From the NCBI GenBank assembly GCA_013076295.1, contig RQOL01000876.1:682001-746000 (forward strand): a stretch of DNA of 64,000 bases, read 5' to 3'. The stretch is from Sanderia malayensis (lineage: Eukaryota; Cnidaria; Scyphozoa; Semaeostomeae; Pelagiidae). This document shows positions 57,502 through 64,000 of this stretch, piece after piece (position 1 is the stretch's first letter; the number at the start of each line of letters is the position of its first letter). The translations under genes were made by a program, and so were the position numbers. The notes under the pieces are model-generated. The model worked only from the letters and a program-made list of their open reading frames with translations. It searched no databases and was not told the origin of the DNA.

Positions 57502-60500
57502 AACTATCCGCTTTACATATTGACAACAAACCCCAAGCCAGAGCTGAAATTTCATTACATTGTGCATACTTGTTTGGATGTAATTGAAGAGAAAGGTGCG
57601 TATACATGTGTGTTTAGTATTATTTTTTTTATCTTTGATGTTGTTTCTTGTTCGTTATTTTAATTTTTTTTCTAAAGGGATCGTTTTTCTAGCAGGACAG
57701 AAATATAACATAATATGATTGAACACAATATTTTATAATCTATTATCCAATGTTGCACTTCAACGGCAAAAGAGGCTAACTATTTTACGAAGCTTCGAAA
57801 AGAACATACTAAGAGCTTTGTTCACAAATTTTTGCTCTCGAGAGCTACCGAAGTCGAATAAGGAACTTTCATTTCACAGAGGACATGCCTCCCAATCGTC
57901 TCTTATTGTAATCCTCTCGATTTTTGTTATGCCTCAGTTTCACAGTTTCTTGTTCGTATCTTGCAACCCTTGAAAATGGTTCTGAAACGACGGAAGTCCG
58001 ACATTCATACTTCAGTTTTAAATCTTTCTCCGTTTTACATATCTGCTCCTTTAGGCCCTTAATTTTCTTCAACTGATTGAAACATTTACGACATATATGT
58101 ATTTCGATTGTCGTTTTCGATGTTGCAATCGATAACAGGTCGAACTACATCAAATAATTGTATCAGCTTTACCATCTACCAATTTTTGATCCACTAATTT
58201 CACAAGGGTTTCATTACAAAGGGTACACGAAATAGAGGCCGCCATTGCATCGTGCTTCCTTTCTTCGTGGTCAGGTCAGGTCCTCATGGTCACAATATTA
58301 CGCATACGCAAAATCATTTAATTTCAAAATTAATGGTGAAAATTGCTTGCGACAAAAAAGTAAGGCCAGCACACGGATATTTACTAAAGAGTGAGTAATG
58401 GCCTGTGGTGCTGGCTACATATGACAAGTCAAAATCAAGCGACGTTCGTTTTTTGATATATGGAAAAATTATTTTGAAATTAAGAAATGGTACTCAACTT
58501 ATCGAGCCTTTGCATCAACAACGGTTCCTTTTCATTTCAGAACATTGACATGGCTTAGATAATTTCTTGAAGATCATAAAATGTTCTATATTCATTTAGT
58601 TATTAAATTTACTTTATCGAATTTTTCCATTTCACAGCTGCTTCCCTTGCAAAGAGTTCAAACGACCCAAGAGAGTTATATCTTGGATTATTGTACCCCA
58701 CGGAAGATTTTAAAGTGTATTCTTTTCAGATTGTTTGGGCGAGTAATTTTATTTGTTTTCAAGCAATAAGGAATTTTGAAATCTTTAACTTTTGCACAAG
58801 ATATGGTTATGTTACTAATTCAAAAATAAAGTTTGTTATTGTGATTGAAGCTGGAAACACTACTCTAAGAGATGGCGATATCAGAACTGTGAGTAGGTTG
58901 CATTTTTTAGCTATTGCATTTTAGGAAACTTAACCCTACTTTTCCCCCGGGACGAGGCGGGGTATACAAATTTTTTGATCGGCCAACCAATTTTGTCACA
59001 CCGACTTGTTTTTCAATTTTTGTCGGCAAGCACTGTGGTCTTTGTAATTTTCACTTGATGGTACCATTTTTTATATTTTCTATATTCCAAAAAATAAATA
59101 ATGATTAGAAAAATTTTTCCTCTCACTGCCGCAATAGTCATTTTAAGAACATTCCTTTTCAACTGTTATAGATTTTTACATAATTTGTAAACAACTTGGA
59201 ATAGTTGCTGGCGTCATCACATGAATAATTCGAATTTGACATTTTTTCCCGTCATTATCCTTATAACATGACACGAGATAACTGTTCCATATGAAAGTAG
59301 AAATCTATTATATGATTTATAGAATTGAGTGATGTTCAAGAAAGACACATAATTCCTTATGAGTGCATAAGCACGAAACTCAGAGTTGCAGGGAATTATG
59401 TGTCTTTCTTGAACATCACTCAATTCTATATATCGCTCTACACACATGTGTATTGAGCACTGTCGAACGGTGTTTTCCAAAATTATTTTTATTATTATTG
59501 TTATTATATGATTTATATAGGATGCACTATATATTCCCTTATAGTTTGCAAAGATCAAAAAGCAATCAGGGTTAATTTGTATTCGGATAACTAGACATTT
59601 CAAAATTTGATATCAAAGCTTGGACCTGTGATTAATACTACATAGCTATATTATATAAACATTGGGGAGTATAACTCTCAACGTAAATTTCATTATTTGA
59701 CTCAACATCCACCAAATATTTTACATCATAGAAGGTGCTTTGATATGTTCTTTCATCTGTACCCTGTTGCCTGAAAGAAGTACCACTGCTTTGTTAGGAG
59801 CCATGATTTGTAAAATTAATTTGCTTGCAACTTTCCTTTCGTCAAAATGATAGAATGTATCAAGTTCTTAATTTTGCTATCATTTAGAACCTCGTTCTCT
59901 GAAAATTACTTGCTTTGCGGAACATTTTTATTTTTACCTATGGGGTACCCTCACTAAATCCATTATTTGTTTTCTTTAATCTGGTATGAATTTCAAAATA
60001 GCTTTGAAAGTCGGAAACAGAGCGAAACATAATAACTACTAAAGCTTTTCGTCTGACACTCATCGGAGTACTACGTCAGAAAGAGAACTAAAATGAAAAC
60101 CTACTACCACTCCGATGAGTGTCAGACGAAAAGCTTTAGTAGTTATTATGTTTCGCTGTGTTTCAGATTTTCAAAGCTATTTTTAAGCTCTGTACCGATC
60201 AAAGATTGTTCTTGTATGAATTATTGGTCTCTTTCTATGACTTTTTATTGTCACATTTTTGTTATTAGATGTTTAGGAAGTTACACACTGCTCACACAGA
60301 TATGATATGCTGTCCCTTCTACTGCCCTGGAGAACAAATTAAATCAAAGTAAGCCAGGCTTTCTACTTTTTCTTGAGATTTAATTAAAATTGAATTATTT
60401 AAGCTATTTAGCAACGCTTGATAGTTTCTGCGATGGGGGTGGCAATGATTTATTATTTTCGACTCATAATGATAATGATTGGCTTGAAAGTCTTGTTGTT

Positions 60501-60606
60501 TCTGCGACTGAATGTCATGTCCATCTGTTCAAATCAAATCATACAAATTTATTTTATTCATAGGTCATTTCACAAGATTGTGTCCAGTTTAATGATTAAA
60601 GAATAA
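57502..60606 (+). CDS. TRAPPC2L: Trafficking protein particle complex subunit 2-like (first exon missing)
   Basis: A longin/sedlin-fold subunit of the TRAPP complexes that act as Rab exchange factors in ER-Golgi and endosomal transport. Five exons join in frame to a stop: 57502-57595, 58638-58716, 58801-58888, 60269-60348, 60564-60606 (127 residues). Conserved stretches are [63 protein letters not shown], and a C-terminal SSLMIKE. With about 11 expected N-terminal residues it would match the human length (about 140). The missing exon must lie upstream, possibly beyond the 46-57 kb transposon stack. AATAAA overlaps the stop codon. Confidence 0.93.
57869..58260 (-). pseudogene. Zinc-finger-associated-like fragment
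   Basis: On the minus strand, [18 protein letters not shown] is followed, after a frame change near 58140, by [20 protein letters not shown] and a coiled-coil-like charged segment. The C-x2-C ... C-x2-C spacing resembles ZAD-type domains of zinc finger or transposon proteins. It lies in the first TRAPPC2L intron shown here and is broken by a stop. The identity is tentative. Confidence 0.45.
59318..59430. repeat. Perfect 39-bp hairpin in TRAPPC2L intron
   Basis: Arms 59318-59356 and 59392-59430 are exact complements with a 35-nt loop. Confidence 0.95.
59995..60184. repeat. Near-perfect 75-bp hairpin in TRAPPC2L intron
   Basis: Arms of about 75 nt (59995-60069 and 60109-60184) differ at only a few positions; the loop is 39 nt. 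Confidence 0.95.
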
Positions 60607-60607
60607 A
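60602..60607 (+). terminator. Polyadenylation signal overlapping the TRAPPC2L stop
   Basis: AATAAA includes the TRAPPC2L stop codon. It lies 30 bp before the next start codon. Confidence 0.6.
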
Positions 60608-60636
60608 ATTGACCCTGCTACAACCAGATTATAACC

Positions 60637-61461
60637 ATGAATACACCCATGCTCAATCATATCAGAAATGTAGATTATGCAATACCGGAGGAAATTGTTG
60701 CTTCTTATGAGCATATTTACGATAATACTTTTGTTAGTTATGATAACACTTTCGGAAACATTTGCTTTGGTTGCACTTGTGATAACGTATGTATTTATGG
60801 AAGGCAGTCTTGTATTTGTATTGGAGAACATGGGCCTAACTATGATATTCATGGAAAGTTGTTATGTATTGGTGAGGAGGATGAAGATAATAGCATGATT
60901 TATGCAAAGCCATTATTTGAGTGTAACTCTTGTTGCTCATGTGATGTAACCTGTTCTAATAGAGTAGTTCAAGGTGGTCTTAAAGTAAAGTTACAAGTTT
61001 TTCCTACTATCGATAAAGGATTTGGTGTACGTACATTGGAACACATCTCCAGGGGCACTTATGTAATTGACTACGCTGGCGAAGTTCTGAGCACCAAAGA
61101 AGCATTGAGCAGACTTTCGACACAAAACGGAGCAGCCAATAACTATTTACTGTCAGTTAAGGAGAATTCTGCTTCTAGTTGCGTTCGTACTCATATTGAT
61201 GCTGCAAGATTTGGAAACGTGTCACGCTTCATAAACCATTCTTGTGACCCTAATCTCGTATTGTATCCTGTTCGAGTAGATTCTGTTGTACCAAGGCTTG
61301 CATTATTTGCAATAGCTGACATAATTGTTGGAACAGAGTTGTCTTTCGATTACTCAGGTGGCGAGTCCGATGATGAAGCCCAAAATGATAACAGAAGACG
61401 ATCGTGTAAATGTGGTATGCCAGATTGCAAAGGATTATTGCCGTCCGACCCTACATTTTAA
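60637..61461 (+). CDS. SETMAR-like histone-lysine N-methyltransferase
   Basis: A 274-residue single-exon protein. Cys-rich pre-SET at about residues 46-110 (FGCTCDNVCI; FECNSCCSCDVTCSNRVVQ). SET domain about 111-250: KGFGVRTLEHISRGTYVIDY, AGEVL, the cofactor/substrate motif RFINHSCDPNL, and LSFDY. Post-SET zinc cluster CKCGMPDCKGLLP at the end. The closest known layout is the SET half of SETMAR, which methylates histone H3. All key residues are present, so it is predicted active. No transposase part is attached. Compactness and lack of introns next to intron-rich genes may reflect retroposition. It shares strand with TRAPPC2L at very short distance. Confidence 0.9.
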   Translation: MNTPMLNHIRNVDYAIPEEIVASYEHIYDNTFVSYDNTFGNICFGCTCDNVCIYGRQSCICIGEHGPNYDIHGKLLCIGEEDEDNSMIYAKPLFECNSCCSCDVTCSNRVVQGGLKVKLQVFPTIDKGFGVRTLEHISRGTYVIDYAGEVLSTKEALSRLSTQNGAANNYLLSVKENSASSCVRTHIDAARFGNVSRFINHSCDPNLVLYPVRVDSVVPRLALFAIADIIVGTELSFDYSGGESDDEAQNDNRRRSCKCGMPDCKGLLPSDPTF

Positions 61462-61566
61462 TTATATTTGCATTGCAGTAATGAAACATTTTCATCAAGC
61501 TTTACTTCAAATTTACTGCATAGCTAATATATATAGTTAATATAGCTAATATATGTAGCTTTGTCT

Positions 61567-61572
61567 AATAAA
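61567..61572 (+). terminator. Polyadenylation signal for the SET gene
   Basis: AATAAA 106 bp after the stop codon. Confidence 0.6.
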
Positions 61573-62374
61573 TGTTCAATTACAGAAGGATGAAACAATT
61601 TATGCTAGTTTCGTACAGGCTCTGTCGCACTTTAGACAACGCCTTAATGAGTTGTTTGTAAGGAGTTAATCAATTCTTTTGAAAATTATGTTTTGTTAAA
61701 GAAACACTGTACTTTGTTCTATGTTTTCTGGGTATTTTTGTTTTCATCTTGCAATTTTCCTCGCTCATGGTTGGTCTGTTTAAAAAATGTTTTTGCAATA
61801 TTGTATAATACAGTATTGTGTTGTAGTAATTTGCGAAAAATTGTTCATAAAATGCCTTTCCAGAAAATTATTTTTATGGTGCTAGTTTTTTGGTCCACCC
61901 TGTATTTCCCTACTTTGAATTTTTTAGCAGTTATTCTGTAAATTTCATATCCCTTTGCCATCTTTTTTATTTCTTCCTACTATGTAAGTTCTTCTGCTTT
62001 TTCCTTTTGATTCCGTACCACCTTCTGGCTTGCCTTTTATCATATTCAGAACATTTTCGAGTAACATCATTCTCATATGAAGTATTACCATCTTCATTGG
62101 CCAGATTCCGGTTTCTTTTAGTATCCCCCAATATGGTGCTGTAATCGGAACTCTCAGAATGGTTTTAGAGCCTTTGTCTGGATTTGCTCCTGCTTTTTCC
62201 AGCCTTTTCCCCTAATTCCATTCCATTCCAACATTCCACATTGTATGTTATCGTTGTCTTTTATTTCCCGGAAGTCTTCGCTCAATGAGAATGACGAAAA
62301 CACCACGTTACTTTTGATTTCATCGGGTCGGGTTACCCTATCCGCTCTGCTTGCTTCTTTCTTTGCTTCTGCAG
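61573..62374. other. Intergenic region
   Basis: No gene is recognised. A strong polypyrimidine tract with CTGCAG ending at about 62374 looks like a splice acceptor before the glycosidase start exon, so its 5' UTR may begin upstream here. Confidence 0.5.
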
Positions 62375-62393
62375 TTTTGTTTTTCATGAAAAG

Positions 62394-63810
62394 ATGGAGT
62401 CCTTCGTCCGCGATGGCGTCGATATGAAGTCAAATCTGTGGCAGTTTGAAACGACGAAGCTCCCAGATAACCCAGATTTGATGGCTACTATATCTAATGG
62501 ATTTATCGGTCACAGGATTTTTAGTGATACTATTTACTGTGCAGGAGTTTTCAATGGAAATCATCTATCAAGCCACAGGGCCAGAATACCGTCCACACTT
62601 CCATCAATTATCGAAGTAAATGTTGGCAATGGGGGTGAGGAGTGCACTGGTGATGAAGAGCAGCGGTATTATGCACTGGATGCAAATAATGCCGTTTTCA
62701 CACAAACTGTCACTACATCTAACAGCTCATACACTATTGTACAAACAACATATGCCCACAGACATTACAGAAATTTATTGGTGACTGAAGTCAAAGCAAA
62801 AACTGCCAATGAAAGTGGCATCACGATTACAGTCAAGAATAACATGGGGAAAGCAAGCTCTGATATACGTTTCTCCAAGCACACAGTAAATGGTGAATAG
62901 AAATTTATATCTATTAACAATAGAGATGTTGAGATTTTACTGGTTAAACTACAAAAAGTATTTTGTTAATTTTTTCAGATTATTCCATCATGTATGGCAG
63001 TACCAATGAATCAGAAAGTTCTAATGTCCCGAAGGTTGACGTTGCTGTTGTTTATAATCCTGCCAATGCCCAAGAAAAGTTGAAGATTGAAAAATCTACT
63101 GAATGGAAAACATTTTATTTTCTTACTGCAATATCAAATTCTTTAGAAGGATCTGATCCAAGAGGAAAAGCTCTAGATGAGTTCATAAAAGCCATCAAAT
63201 TGATGAAAACTGATTATAGCCAATTTTTCAATTCCCATAAGCAACATTGGAAAGAAATTTGGGAATCAGGGAATGTCCAGGCAAACGGAAATCTCAAACT
63301 TGGTCAAGCAATAAATTCCAGCATGTACTATATCATCAGGTAACAATATTTTTACAATTTTTTTCTTTATTTTCCATTCCACATGGAGATATACAGTCTT
63401 GCATTCTGCATTGTACATTGAGAATGAAGGAACTGCTATATCTAGCTACTTTAGCATGTCTTTTCTCCGTTTTATGCTTTCTTCCCACTTTTTCCCTGTT
63501 TTCATATGACATTAATCACCTGATTGTTTTGATTTGGTAAAACTGGAATAATGATGCAAATAGATAGATCTTCCTTTCTTGACTCCTTTGTTCATCAATT
63601 TTAGCTCAATATGTGCAACTTGGCCATATGGCCTTAGTCCTGGAGGTCTTCCAAGTGATGGGTACATGGGACATACATTCTGGGATCAAGCTACTTGGAT
63701 GTTTCCAGCACTTTTATTGTTTCATCCTGATTTGGCTAAAAGTTGCTTAGAATATCGGTATGAAAGATTATATGCTGCCAGGAAAAGAGCTGAGGAAAAT
63801 GGCTACAGTG
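62394..63810 (+). CDS. PGGHG: Protein-glucosylgalactosylhydroxylysine glucosidase-like (5' part)
   Basis: A GH65-family enzyme of the ATHL1/PGGHG type, which removes glucose from collagen glucosyl-galactosyl-hydroxylysine. Exons 62394-62892, 62979-63339 and 63605-63810 join in frame (355 residues); the rest lies past the window end. Conserved blocks: PDLMATISNGFIGHRIF, then TIYCAGVFNG near the N-terminus; YAHRHYRNLLV; and YGLSPGGLPSDGYMGHTFWD, QATWMFPALLLFHPDLA in exon 3. The catalytic acid of this family lies further on and is not covered. The start at MESFVRDGVD fits the short leader of vertebrate proteins. An out-of-frame ATG at 62386 precedes it. Confidence 0.9.
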
Positions 63811-64000
63811 GTACATATTTGAGAACATTTGGTTTGTTGTATCAACATTGATGATTGTGTTAAACCCAGGCATTCACTTGCATCAAATGATTGCCCCCTT
63901 TATCTTTCAATTGGCAGACAAATGATACATCTAAAATTCAATAAAAGTATGTTGTTCTTAAATAAATATCATGATGACATAGAGTTATTATTTTTTTTTC
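63811..64000 (+). other. Intron of the glycosidase gene
   Basis: Begins GTACAT after the codon pair for YSG. No exon is seen before the window ends. Confidence 0.6.

Noticed and set aside
62154..62387. Charged minus-strand ORF before the glycosidase gene
   Set aside because: Low-complexity Lys/Glu composition arising from a polypyrimidine splice region read backwards.
1..64000. CRISPR arrays, rRNA and tRNA genes
   Set aside because: Regularly spaced identical repeats and recognisable rRNA or tRNA cloverleaf sequence were not seen by eye; a dedicated scan was not possible.

Overview
The window is animal genomic DNA: AT-rich, with GT-AG introns, long repeat-filled introns and a 100-N scaffold gap at 1860-1959. 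The transposon mix (KDZ-type transposase with Ulp1 protease and PHD finger, DIRS-like tyrosine recombinase, hAT, Harbinger, Ty3/Gypsy) and an NLR-type NACHT receptor suggest an early-branching marine invertebrate. I favour a cnidarian, but this is inference. No species-specific marker was seen.

Genes recognised: (1) the 3' two thirds of MUS81 (2767-15320, +, nine exons), with an intronless TAL/SCL-like bHLH gene nested antisense in one intron (3716-4051, -); (2) a complete 15-exon NLR gene (33192-43210, +) whose exon phases join to exactly 1088 codons plus stop; (3) TRAPPC2L (57502-60606, +, first coding exon not found); (4) a single-exon SETMAR-like histone methyltransferase (60637-61461, +) only 30 bp downstream of TRAPPC2L; (5) the 5' part of a PGGHG/ATHL1-type glycosidase (62394-63810, +), running off the window.

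Layout: 1-1859 is a second copy of MUS81 exon/intron sequence also found at 7075-12670. Comparing the copies exposes two insertions: a 2.9 kb inverted-repeat element carrying a tyrosine recombinase (3-bp TSD) and an 859-bp insertion (5-bp TSD). From 15.7 to 19.3 kb is a decayed KDZ/Ulp1/PHD transposon. From 20.4 to 24.4 kb is a block of small intronless ORFs, including a Fic-domain ORF, cut by two MITEs. A second copy of the MUS81 terminal exon lies at 24663-24729. From 25.3 to 33 kb I found no gene. The NLR fills 33-43 kb. From 46.2 to 56.8 kb is a stack of nested transposons, most with readable target-site duplications: an hAT-like element (46586-55218) holds a Ty3/Gypsy element (46722-51869) and a TTAA-site element (53389-55108), and lies next to a 1.1 kb foldback (55235-56351).

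The most interesting candidate system is the NLR. It has small symmetric N-terminal cassette exons (one with an amyloid/RHIM-like I-x-I-G stretch), a NACHT ATPase, a degenerate LRR-like region, and a C-terminal tandem pair of TIR-like domains built from two exon pairs with identical intron phases. All function statements are from reading motifs by eye; no searches were run.
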